A stretch of DNA of 41,614 bases, from NCBI GenBank assembly GCA_014382535.1, contig JACNJN010000082.1, forward strand, positions 1 through 41,614, in the 5' to 3' direction. The notes under the pieces were generated by a model, which was not told the DNA's origin, did no database searches, and saw nothing but the letters and a program-made list of their open reading frames with translations. Positions 8,304 to 15,904 of the stretch are shown here, piece after piece. This DNA is from Candidatus Desulfolinea nitratireducens (GTDB taxonomy: Bacteria > Chloroflexota > Anaerolineae > Anaerolineales > Villigracilaceae). The translations under genes were made by a program, and so were the position numbers. Within the stretch, counting starts at the first letter, position 1. The number at the start of each line of letters is the position of its first letter.

Positions 8304-9722
8304 TCACTCCATCAACTCTTTGGATAAAATTGGTAAGCAGATTGTGAAGGAGCTTCCCTCTCCCGGAACACTTTCAAATTCTAAGCGACCTTGATGAGCT
8401 GCTACTAAATCATGGGCAATGCTCAATCCCAGGCCCATCCCTTGAGGAAATCGAGTTTCCCTGCGTCCATGAAAAAATGGGGTAAACACAAAGCCCTGAT
8501 CTTCAGTTGGAATACCAAAACCTGTATCCTCTACTTGGATCCAGACTTCATTAGCCTGGACACCAGCCCCTACGATAATCGTGCCTCCCGGTGATGTAAA
8601 TTTAATGGCATTATTTACAAGGTTTCCAATAGCCTGCGCTAGTCGTTCAGGGTCTATCTTCATCATGGGTAACTCATCTGAAATATTGCTCTGCCAATGT
8701 AATCCTTTGGCACGGGCGACCTCACGTTGCGTATGAAAGAGATTGGGTAGCCATTTACTTAGGTCTATCAGCCGATATTCCAGCACAAATGAGCCAACAG
8801 ATTGATCGTATAAGCCGGTTAAATCGTCCAGTAATCGACGAAGAATGCCAAGTTCATCCTCCATCCCAGCCAATAAATCCTGACGCAAAACCTTGTTTTC
8901 AATCGCACCTGCTTCCAATGCCTGGACGGCTGGTAATAACGCACCCAAAGGACGACCAATCTCATGCACCAGATTGGCGAGCAACTTTCGGCGGGTGGTT
9001 TCAAGGGTGTGCAGACGGGTGACAAGTGCTTTTATTGTTTGAATTAGATCACGAACTTCTTCTGGCCCTTGTTCTTCGGGCAAGTCAACTTCTTTTCCGG
9101 CAGCCAGTTGGTGAATTGACTCTGTAATTTCTCGCAATGCACGGCTCATATTCACAGCCAGGAAAAGCGCCAATCCTATCCCGAGAAAGATACCGACTGT
9201 CAAAACACCAATAATCACACGTCTGAGTGCTATAAACTGGCCGTATACATCTTTCAAATGATAGGTCATCTGGATCACACCTAGAAGAGAATCAGAATCG
9301 TCATGAACAGGGACAAAGACATCCACCACGCTGGCTTCCAGATCACGACTATATGCTGTCTGAATAAGAATACCTTCGGAAAGTAGTTTTTCAAATTTTT
9401 GCAAAAATATATCAGTGGGTTTTAGAGAGGGCGCGGTTGAGCCCAAGAAATTTCCCTGCACATCAAAGAGGGAGACATTGGGTCTTAGGATCGGTTCAAG
9501 CTTGATAAGATAGTTTTGTGCCTCTTGAGCTTCATCCCAGATATTTGACTGGTGTGCAGTTAGCTCGGCTAATATCTTCGCTTCGTTGGTCAACTCATCG
9601 GCAAAACTGTGCAATAGGATGCGCGTTTCCACAACATAATCCAAAGCAAAACCAGTTAGAAAGATAATAATTAGAAGCGGCAGGCTGTGAGTGATGAGTA
9701 AACGAGTTCGTAAGGAGCGCAT
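8304..9722 (-). CDS. Membrane sensor histidine kinase
   Basis: A 472-residue sensor from ATG 9722 (a TTG two codons earlier is possible). It has a membrane segment at about 8-30, an extracytoplasmic sensor region at about 31-165, a second membrane segment at about 168-190, a HAMP linker at 190-240, and a HisKA domain with the phospho-accepting histidine in NLVHEIGRPLGAL (about H253). The ATPase domain shows N box (GNLVNNAIKFT), G1 (VEDTGFGIP) and G2 (GMGLGLSIAHDL). HEIGRP in place of the common HElRTP is a modest variant. The start lies 2 bases after the stop of the response regulator gene, so they form one operon. The signal is unknown; the neighbouring ion operon is the obvious candidate target. 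Confidence 0.9.
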   Translation of the reverse strand: MRSLRTRLLITHSLPLLIIIFLTGFALDYVVETRILLHSFADELTNEAKILAELTAHQSNIWDEAQEAQNYLIKLEPILRPNVSLFDVQGNFLGSTAPSLKPTDIFLQKFEKLLSEGILIQTAYSRDLEASVVDVFVPVHDDSDSLLGVIQMTYHLKDVYGQFIALRRVIIGVLTVGIFLGIGLALFLAVNMSRALREITESIHQLAAGKEVDLPEEQGPEEVRDLIQTIKALVTRLHTLETTRRKLLANLVHEIGRPLGALLPAVQALEAGAIENKVLRQDLLAGMEDELGILRRLLDDLTGLYDQSVGSFVLEYRLIDLSKWLPNLFHTQREVARAKGLHWQSNISDELPMMKIDPERLAQAIGNLVNNAIKFTSPGGTIIVGAGVQANEVWIQVEDTGFGIPTEDQGFVFTPFFHGRRETRFPQGMGLGLSIAHDLVAAHQGRLEFESVPGEGSSFTICLPILSKELME

Positions 9723-9724
9723 GA

Positions 9725-10423
9725 TCAAACCTCTTGAGGTACAAGCTTGTACCCAACTCCCCGAACTGTCAAAACCCGCTGAGGTCTGTTTGGATTTTTT
9801 TCAAGTTTGGTACGCAATGCACGAATATGAACGTAAACCACCTGAGGCTGTCCTACATATTCTATTCCCCAAACTTTTCTCAACAAATCATCCGCAGAAA
9901 AAACATGCCCAGGCTGTTGGGCGAGCGTATTGAGCAATTTGAATTCAGTGGGTGTTAGCTCTATGGGTATTCCTTTCAATTTGACTGTATGGGAGCGAGG
10001 ATCGATATCAATATCGCCGGCTGAAAATGCTTCAGGAGTAGTTATTACTTGTTGCTTTTTGTGCGATCGGCGCAACACAGCTTTGACCCGCGCCAAAAGA
10101 ACGCTTGTCTCAAAAGGCTTGGTGATGTAATCATCAGCCCCCAGTTCCAAGCCTAATATCTCGTCCAATTCTCGTCGTCGGGCGGTGAGAAAGATTACTG
10201 GCACACCAACCTGATCGTTAAAATGGCGTAATGCCTCCAATCCATCCATGCCAGGAAGCCCAATATCCAGCAAAATCAAATCAACAGGTTCTTCACGAGT
10301 GAAGATTAGACCATCTTCAGCACTGGCAGCTGTTTGCACATCATAACCTGCTTGCGCTAAATGGAAACTTAAGCTGCGCCGAAATAGGGCATCATCGTCA
10401 ATAAGTATAATTTTTCCTGGCAT
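9725..10423 (-). CDS. OmpR/PhoB-family response regulator
   Basis: A 232-residue regulator. The receiver domain (residues 3-115) has the acidic pocket D9/D10, phospho-acceptor D53 (LLDIGLPGMDG), T80 and K102 (ITKPF). A winged-helix DNA-binding domain follows at about 130-230 with ELTPTEFKLLNTLAQQPGHVF and the closing RTVRGVGYKL-type element (LTVRGVGYKLVP). Start ATG 10423 has AAGGAATAAC upstream. It is transcribed with the kinase. A promoter with an AACCTAA inverted repeat precedes it, consistent with autoregulation. Phosphorylation by the adjacent kinase would be expected to promote binding to such repeats. Confidence 0.93.
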   Translation of the reverse strand: MPGKIILIDDDALFRRSLSFHLAQAGYDVQTAASAEDGLIFTREEPVDLILLDIGLPGMDGLEALRHFNDQVGVPVIFLTARRRELDEILGLELGADDYITKPFETSVLLARVKAVLRRSHKKQQVITTPEAFSAGDIDIDPRSHTVKLKGIPIELTPTEFKLLNTLAQQPGHVFSADDLLRKVWGIEYVGQPQVVYVHIRALRTKLEKNPNRPQRVLTVRGVGYKLVPQEV

Positions 10424-10513
10424 TAGTTATTCCTTGAGTGGTTTTCTTGATATTTGTACATCCTCGAAACATTTGAGGCAAAAGTAGCGATTTTATAAAA
10501 GACACTTTTCAGA

Positions 10514-10566
10514 ATTATACACTTTGCAATTGTAATTAAATTAACAAAACCTAACGAGCTTAGGTT
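10514..10566 (-). promoter_or_regulatory. Promoter and AACCTAA inverted repeat of the two-component operon
   Basis: On the minus strand a perfect TATAAT occupies 10514-10519 but has no good -35 at 16-18 bases. Centred about 40 bases upstream is AACCTAA (10548-10554), a 5-base spacer and TTAGGTT (10560-10566), a perfect 7-base inverted repeat. A strong -10 without a -35 and a site at this distance fits an activator-dependent promoter. The box is shared with 8070-8087. Confidence 0.6.
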
Positions 10567-10606
10567 CATAGAAACGCCAATTTCTCATAAAATAGGAGCT
10601 AAAAAG

Positions 10607-10636
10607 GAAAAAAGCACCTTTTCAGGTGCTTTTTTG
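10607..10636 (-). terminator. Intrinsic terminator after the initiator tRNA (also works on the other strand)
   Basis: GCACC (10614-10618), loop TTTTCA and GGTGC (10625-10629), extended by an A-run on one side and a T-run on the other, gives a hairpin followed by U residues on either strand. It directly follows the tRNA in its direction of transcription. Confidence 0.8.
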
Positions 10637-10638
10637 AG

Positions 10639-10710
10639 TAGCGGGGGCAGGACTCGAACCTGCGACCTCCGGGTTATGAGCCCGACGAGCTGCCACTGCT
10701 CTACCCCGCA
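10639..10710 (-). tRNA. Initiator tRNA-fMet (anticodon CAU)
   Basis: The minus strand folds as a cloverleaf with acceptor GCGGGG/CCCCGC, anticodon loop CTCATAA and T arm GCAGG-TTCGAGT-CCTGC. Two initiator hallmarks are seen: three consecutive G-C pairs in the anticodon stem next to the loop (GGG/CCC) and no pair at position 1:72 (U opposite U; usually C-A in bacteria). The CCA end is not encoded. It is a single tRNA with its own promoter and terminator. Confidence 0.93.
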
Positions 10711-10725
10711 TCGCTTAGCCCGCCA

Positions 10726-10754
10726 ATACTACCAGAGTTGAATATCTGTGTCAA
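10726..10754 (-). promoter_or_regulatory. Sigma-70-type promoter of tRNA-fMet
   Basis: On the minus strand a perfect TTGACA (10749-10754) and TAGTAT (10726-10731) are separated by 17 bases. Transcription would start about 8 bases ahead of the tRNA 5' end. Confidence 0.8.
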
Positions 10755-10784
10755 GAAAATGTGTTAGCGTGTTAGCGATAAGTA

Positions 10785-11040
10785 GTAATGTCCTATTTCC
10801 GACAAGTTAAAATGTCCCCTTTTGAAAAGGAGATCTTGTTGGATGGAGTTACTAACGATGAGCAAAAAAGAGTTGAGCCGCGTGGAAGTAATGGAGCGGA
10901 TAAAGGCGAAAAAGATGACCCAGAAAAACGCCTCTGAAGCATTGGGGCTTAGTGTTCGTCATGTTAGGCGTCTGTGGAAAAACTACCAAGCAGAGGGAGC
11001 AGTTGGATTGGTGAGCAAAAGACGCGGCATTATTCAACCT
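10785..11040 (+). mobile_element. Transposon remnant with truncated transposase (ISNCY-like N-terminus)
   Basis: From ATG 10843 or 10858 (AAAGGAG upstream) the frame encodes a basic N-terminal helix-turn-helix: ELSRVEVMERIKAKKMTQKN, then SEALGLSVRHVRRLWKNY and GLVSKRRG. This is the usual opening of ISNCY-type transposases. After about residue 60 of this start the similarity stops abruptly and the frame runs antisense into the end of the next gene, so the remaining catalytic part is gone. The stretch at 10785-10823 with repeated ATGTCC words looks like the element's left end. A tandem 8-base duplication, TGTTAGCG twice, lies just outside at 10762-10777. No right end was found. Confidence 0.7.
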
Positions 11041-11049
11041 GGAGCCAGA

Positions 11050-11649
11050 TCATTCTTCTTGCGGATTGATAAAACGAAAATCGCAATATGCATCACCACG
11101 ACCAAGCGTCCCGGTGCGCTGCCAGCGAAGGTGGGGAGAAACGCCATCGTAAATTAAATCGTCCAGCCCACAGAAAACGGGGGTTAGTTCAGGTACGCCA
11201 TATTTGGTCAGAGAATCCAGATAAAAGCAGGCGTGCATATTAAAGACAACTTGCTTTTTACTCACTTCCAGCCATTCGATATCAAATCCTTCTTTTGGAA
11301 AGGCACTCTTCATCATTTGCGGCGTTAATTTTTGGATCACCCGGTAGAAAAATGGGAACTGCCCAATAAAGGCCATCCGCTTTCGCCCGATGGTATACAT
11401 CTCTTCGGTGACCTTACGGGTTAACTCCAGCACATCTTCTGGTGAACTGTGATCCTCTTTCAAAACCAAATACAAAGCCAAGATCGGCAATATATTTTCG
11501 CCAAAATGTTTCTCCAAAGCCTTTTGAGGGTATTTTTCACGTTCTCTCTCGATCTTCTTAATTCGGGCGATCACACGCTGATTTACTTCCTCGGCCAGAT
11601 CAACCGGAAGATTTTTTATCAAGGCAACCTGCATTGCTCTTTGGTTCAT
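11050..11649 (-). CDS. L-2-amino-thiazoline-4-carboxylic acid hydrolase-like protein
   Basis: A 199-residue soluble protein. The second half carries the conserved pattern of this family: FNMHACFYLDSLTKYGVPEL, then PVFCGLDDLIYDG and RTGTLGRGDAYCDFRF at the end. Characterised relatives open the thiazoline ring to give N-carbamoyl cysteine; whether this member does so is unknown, since the family is broad and often annotated only by similarity. It starts 2 bases after the stop of the ADP-forming acyl-CoA synthetase, so they form an operon. Its stop codon lies only about 10 bases from the truncated transposon, yet the reading frame appears complete. Confidence 0.72.
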   Translation of the reverse strand: MNQRAMQVALIKNLPVDLAEEVNQRVIARIKKIEREREKYPQKALEKHFGENILPILALYLVLKEDHSSPEDVLELTRKVTEEMYTIGRKRMAFIGQFPFFYRVIQKLTPQMMKSAFPKEGFDIEWLEVSKKQVVFNMHACFYLDSLTKYGVPELTPVFCGLDDLIYDGVSPHLRWQRTGTLGRGDAYCDFRFINPQEE

Positions 11650-11651
11650 AT

Positions 11652-13748
11652 TTATGCCATCTTCACACGTACATCAACTGCAACCACGCCATCTTCCAGT
11701 ACAGTCAGCGGATTGATTTCGATCTCAGCAATTTCGGGCAGATCATGCGCCAACTGTCCCAGCCGACGGAGCGCATCCACTACTCCAACACGATCAGCAG
11801 GGGCAAGATTTCGATAACCCGCCAGCTTGCGTCCCGCCCATGTTTTCCCAAGCATTTTTTCAGCTTCACGTACTGAGAGAGGAGCCAGGGCGAAAGCGAC
11901 ATCTTTCAACCCTTCGACTTCGACACCACCGGAGCCAAACATCATCAGGGCACCGAATTGGGGATCACGGACCGCACCCAGGATGACCTCCTGCCCACCC
12001 GAAATCATGCGCTGGATCAGGACGCCCTCCAGGTTCGCGTCTGGACGTTGGGCCTGCACCCGCGCCATGAGCATCTCAAAGTCCTCTGCAATTTCTGCCG
12101 CAGAACCGAGATTGAGCAGGATTCCGTTCACGTCCGATTTGTGAGGGATGTCGGGCGAGGCGATCTTCATCACAACCGGAAAACCTAGCTCTTTACCCAG
12201 GCGAGCCGCTGATTCTGCGTCAGGCGCAAGTTTAATGGGCGTTGTAGGGATCCCATAGATATTCATTAATCGATCAGCAAATTCCGCCTCCAGCCATGTG
12301 CCGGGTTCAGCATCTGCCAAAACCGCCCGTGCTGATGGGGTATCCACATCAGTCAGAAGGGCAACAGATTCATCCATCTCCCTTAAGAATTCTGCCCGTT
12401 CAGCCAGTCGGGCCAATGCAGACGCCGCCCTTTCAGGGAAGCGATAATCGGGGATCTTCGCATTCTGAAAAAGTTCTGAAGCCTCTTCGATTTGGGTGCT
12501 GCCCATCAGCACCACCAGGACAGGTTTCTCGCTGGCCTGAATGATGGGAATCAGAATTTCAGCAGCCTCACGAGCGGGATACATCGGCGGGGGCGGCAGA
12601 ATGACAAGGGCGCCATCCACATTATGATCGACAAGGATCACCCGCAGGCACTCTCCATAAATCTCGGCGGAGGCTGAGGCAAGCATATCAACCGGATTAT
12701 GAACGCTGGCCGCAGAGGGGAGAGTCTCCCCGAGGGCCGCGAGAGTTTTCTTATTGAATTCAGCAAGTTCCAGGCCATTTTGTTCAAGGGCATCCGCTGC
12801 GATCACCCCGGGGCCGCCCGCATTCGTCAGAATGGCTATGCGACGCCCTTGCAGAACAGGAGCCCAGGCAAGGGCACGCGCCCAATCAAAGATCTCTTCA
12901 GTCGTATCCGCGCGAAAAACGCCCGCTTTTTCAAAGGCGGCATCGAAAGCGGATTCGGCACCCGCCAGGGCACCCGTATGGGATGCAGCTGCACGCTGAC
13001 CGCTCGCCGATCGACCCACCTTGAGGGCGATGACCGGTTTTACCTTGACAACGCGGCGCGCTTCTTCAATGAAGCGGGCTCCATTGCTGATATTTTCAAG
13101 ATAAAGGGTAATTACCCTGGTATATTCGTCTTCTGCGACGAGGGGCAAAATATCCGTCTCAGTGACATCCGCCTGATTGCCCAGACTGATCAGACGGGAA
13201 AAGGAAAATCCCTCCTCTTTTGACCAATCGATCAACGCGGCGCAAATTGCCCCGGAATGGGAGATAAACGCTATCTCGCCGGGGAGAGGAAAGGGCGGTT
13301 GGAGGAAGGTTGTATCCAAAGGCAAATGGGTATCGAGCAAGCCAATGCAATTCGGTCCGATCATCCGGATTCCGTATTCCTTTGCCACCTGCAAAGTTTC
13401 GGTTTCGAGGACTGCACCGTCTTCCCCTGTCTCGCGGAAACCGCCCGAAACAAGGATGACCGCCTTAATGCCTCGTTCTCCACAGGCACGCATGGATTCG
13501 GACGCATATTTCGCCGGAACGACAACCACAGCGAGGTCAACCGGGTCCGGGACCTCAGCGATTGAAGCGAAAATTTGACGGCTAAAAAGATCGCCTCCTT
13601 TTGGGGAAACAAAATAAATCGGGCCAGCGTACCCGCTCTGGGTCAGGTTTCGGGCCACGCCATATCCCAGCTTTTGAGGATGTGAGGAGGCACCGACGAC
13701 GACGATCCCATTTGGGTTGAAAAAAGGAGTCAGAGAACTATCTGTCAT
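11652..13748 (-). CDS. ADP-forming acyl-CoA synthetase (acetate-CoA ligase type), fused subunits
   Basis: A 698-residue protein. The N-terminal CoA-binding Rossmann part (VVVGASSHPQKLGYGVARNL) is followed by succinyl-CoA-synthetase-like domains with the phospho-histidine region AAASHTGALAGAESAFDAAF, then a C-terminal ATP-grasp domain from about 475 (YGIPTTPIKLAPDAESAARL, GFPVVMKIASPDIPHKSD, EINPLTVLEDG). Alpha and beta parts are in one chain, as in many bacterial and archaeal enzymes. It interconverts acyl-CoA + ADP + Pi with acid + CoA + ATP and typically yields ATP in fermentative metabolism. The Shine-Dalgarno is weak. A TATAAT on the minus strand at 13793-13798 may be its promoter. Acyl specificity is not evident. 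Confidence 0.9.
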   Translation of the reverse strand: MTDSSLTPFFNPNGIVVVGASSHPQKLGYGVARNLTQSGYAGPIYFVSPKGGDLFSRQIFASIAEVPDPVDLAVVVVPAKYASESMRACGERGIKAVILVSGGFRETGEDGAVLETETLQVAKEYGIRMIGPNCIGLLDTHLPLDTTFLQPPFPLPGEIAFISHSGAICAALIDWSKEEGFSFSRLISLGNQADVTETDILPLVAEDEYTRVITLYLENISNGARFIEEARRVVKVKPVIALKVGRSASGQRAAASHTGALAGAESAFDAAFEKAGVFRADTTEEIFDWARALAWAPVLQGRRIAILTNAGGPGVIAADALEQNGLELAEFNKKTLAALGETLPSAASVHNPVDMLASASAEIYGECLRVILVDHNVDGALVILPPPPMYPAREAAEILIPIIQASEKPVLVVLMGSTQIEEASELFQNAKIPDYRFPERAASALARLAERAEFLREMDESVALLTDVDTPSARAVLADAEPGTWLEAEFADRLMNIYGIPTTPIKLAPDAESAARLGKELGFPVVMKIASPDIPHKSDVNGILLNLGSAAEIAEDFEMLMARVQAQRPDANLEGVLIQRMISGGQEVILGAVRDPQFGALMMFGSGGVEVEGLKDVAFALAPLSVREAEKMLGKTWAGRKLAGYRNLAPADRVGVVDALRRLGQLAHDLPEIAEIEINPLTVLEDGVVAVDVRVKMA

Positions 13749-14068
13749 TGGTCAAATTTCAATTTTATACTTTCTAGGTAGAGAGTTTCTAAATTATAAC
13801 CGCACGGGTGTATTGGAGCACTACAATTTCTACGAGAGTGACTATATTGATGGGTATAGAATAAAAATTCGGGAATTGAAAACCTGTTCCGCAAGGGAAT
13901 CAATCCCCTTGCTAATTGGCGAAACCCGACTATAGTCGGCTTCAGGAACCCATCCTTTCATTAACATGTCCGCTTAAGCGGCCCACCCTCCCTGCGGTAT
14001 AATTCCCTCATAAAAAAACAATCGTGTAATTCGTGTTTAAAAATATCTGCCGAACTGGGTAATAAATA
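13749..14068. repeat. Divergent intergenic region with three palindromes
   Basis: No gene is visible between two divergent genes. It contains perfect palindromes CCGACTATAGTCGG (13926-13939) and CCGCTTAAGCGG (13970-13981), and a hairpin GCAAGGG/CCCTTGC at about 13892-13913. TATAAT elements are present on the plus strand (13998-14003) and the minus strand (13793-13798), neither with a good -35. The perfect twofold sites are candidate binding sites for dimeric regulators acting on one or both genes. Confidence 0.5.
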
Positions 14069-14467
14069 ATGAAACCAATTTTTCGCCCCTTCCTCGTCCC
14101 CACCCTGATCATGTTCACCCTTGGCTGGGGCGGTTTATATCTCATCATCAATTTCACCCTGCCTACCCTCTGGCCTCGCTGGGCATTCTTTTTCCTGACC
14201 ACTCTCGCCCTGACCGGCACTGCATTACCGATTGTCTATTTTTTCAATCAACGTTTCAATCAAGCCAATTTCCCATCCACAAATATTATTCAGCGACAGG
14301 CGCTTTGGGCAGGCGTTTACGGGGCAACCCTGGCCTGGTTACAGCTTGGGCAGGTTGCCAATATCTCTATCGCTATTGGGTTGGCTTTGGGCATAATCGC
14401 CATCGAAGCACTCATCCGTTTGCGCGAAAAAAGCCAATGGACTCCCCCTGAAGTCGATTATGACTGA
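14069..14467 (+). CDS. Small four-helix membrane protein, unknown function
   Basis: A 132-residue hydrophobic protein with four predicted membrane segments at about 8-29, 38-60, 76-93 and 97-113, and a charged C-terminal tail (REKSQWTPPEVDYD). No family is recognised. It overlaps the start of selA by 8 bases, so translation is probably coupled; a link with selenocysteine synthesis would be unexpected and the overlap may only reflect compaction. The start is ATG 14069; the Shine-Dalgarno is weak. Good hydrophobic periodicity and the coupling support a real gene. Confidence 0.65.
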   Translation: MKPIFRPFLVPTLIMFTLGWGGLYLIINFTLPTLWPRWAFFFLTTLALTGTALPIVYFFNQRFNQANFPSTNIIQRQALWAGVYGATLAWLQLGQVANISIAIGLALGIIAIEALIRLREKSQWTPPEVDYD

Positions 14468-15818
14468 TCTGCGCTCCCTCCCCTCTGTAGATAAATTGCT
14501 TTCAACGCATACCGCTGCAGAATTGATTGCAGAATATGGGAGACCGCTGGTGCTGGATGCCCTCCGAGCAATATTGGGGGAGATCCGGGCAGCTTATACT
14601 GCCGACAACACCAAGCCAATCCCACCAGCCAAAACGCTCCTGAGTTTGGCTGGCTCCCGTTTAACGACCTGGACTGAACCCACACTTTATCCCGTGATCA
14701 ACGCCACCGGGGTTATCCTGCACACCAATCTGGGGCGCGCACCCCTTAGCTCTGCCACCATCAAAGCGATGGATTCGGTCGCACGCAGCTATTCCACCCT
14801 TGAATTTAATATGCAAAACGGGAAACGGGGTTCGCGCCTGATCCATGCTGAATCTGTGATTACACGCATAACCGGAGCCGAAGCGGCGATGGTCGTCAAT
14901 AATAATGCCTCCGCCGTATTGTTGATCCTCTCTGCCCTCGCCAATCGTCGAAGGGTGGTCATCGCCCGTTCGCAGTTAATCGAAATCGGCGGCGGATTCC
15001 GCATCCCCGATGTGATGAAACAATCCGGCGCAAAACTGGTCGAAGTGGGCACAACCAATAAAGTCCATCTCGCTGATTACGAAAATGCGATTAATGAAGA
15101 ACCGATCAAGTTGGTTATGCTAGCCCATCGCTCCAACTTCAAGATCAGTGGATTTACCGAAGAACCCTCGTTAGATGAAATCACCCGCGTCGCCCATGCA
15201 GCCGATCTCCCCGTTGTGGATGATCTTGGCTCCGGAACCTTACTCGACACTGAGCGATTTGGCCTGATCCACGAGCGGACAGTTCAGGAATCCCTCGCCG
15301 CAGGCGCAGATATCGTCTGCTTTTCCGGTGATAAATTGCTCGGAGGGCCGCAGGCAGGCATTATCGTTGGGCGTGCTGATCTGATGAATAAGATCAAGAA
15401 ACATCCCCTGGCCCGCGCCGTGAGGGCAGATAAGGTTGCTCTGGCAGGAATTTCTGCCACATTGACACATTATCTAAAAGACGAAGCTGAGCGTGAGATT
15501 CCGATCTGGCGGATGATTTCCAAGCCGCCCAAACAGATCAAAGCCCGCGCTCAAGCTTGGGCGAATCATCTGGGACAAGGCAAAGTCATTCCCGGAGAAT
15601 CGACCATTGGCGGAGGCAGCTTACCCGGGGAGGTTCTGCCGACCTGGCTCCTGGCCCTCGACGTTCCCAAAGCAGATAATTTCCTCGCAAAATTACGGAA
15701 ACAAAATCCGCCCGTTATCGCACGCACCGAAAATGATCTCATCCTGCTCGATCCCCGTACCGTGCTGCAAGAGCAGGAAGGGGCCCTGTTGGTGGCATTG
15801 AAAAATTCATTAAAGTGA
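14460..15818 (+). CDS. selA: L-seryl-tRNA(Sec) selenium transferase
   Basis: A 452-residue PLP enzyme that converts seryl-tRNA(Sec) to selenocysteyl-tRNA(Sec) using selenophosphate. The PLP lysine is K292 in VCFSGDKLLGGPQAG. Other family features are the N-terminal LPSVDKLL, NATGVILHTNLGRAPL at 81-96, VVNNNASAVLL at 145-155, DDLGSGTL at 254-261, and a C-terminal GGGSLPGEVLPTW. Length matches bacterial SelA. Its substrate tRNA is encoded 9 kb away on the other strand (24586-24679). The elongation factor selB and selenophosphate synthetase selD are not in the window. Translation is likely coupled to the preceding small membrane protein, because the Shine-Dalgarno is poor and the genes overlap. 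Confidence 0.96.
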   Translation: MTDLRSLPSVDKLLSTHTAAELIAEYGRPLVLDALRAILGEIRAAYTADNTKPIPPAKTLLSLAGSRLTTWTEPTLYPVINATGVILHTNLGRAPLSSATIKAMDSVARSYSTLEFNMQNGKRGSRLIHAESVITRITGAEAAMVVNNNASAVLLILSALANRRRVVIARSQLIEIGGGFRIPDVMKQSGAKLVEVGTTNKVHLADYENAINEEPIKLVMLAHRSNFKISGFTEEPSLDEITRVAHAADLPVVDDLGSGTLLDTERFGLIHERTVQESLAAGADIVCFSGDKLLGGPQAGIIVGRADLMNKIKKHPLARAVRADKVALAGISATLTHYLKDEAEREIPIWRMISKPPKQIKARAQAWANHLGQGKVIPGESTIGGGSLPGEVLPTWLLALDVPKADNFLAKLRKQNPPVIARTENDLILLDPRTVLQEQEGALLVALKNSLK

Positions 15819-15820
15819 CG

Positions 15821-15867
15821 AGTGAAGAGTGAAGGGTGATTTCTTTTTTCACTTTTCACTTCTCACT
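15821..15867. repeat. Imperfect hairpin repeat built of GTGAA units
   Basis: Arms 15821-15839 and 15849-15867 (AGTGAAGAGTGAAGGGTGA against TCACTTTTCACTTCTCACT) pair at 15 of 19 positions, two more as wobble. It lies 2 bases after the selA stop and probably acts as a transcript-end or stability hairpin. It differs in sequence from the C/G-rich hairpin family. Confidence 0.6.
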
Positions 15868-15904
15868 TACCCCTATTCATCTTATTATCTAACTCTGGAG
15901 ATTC

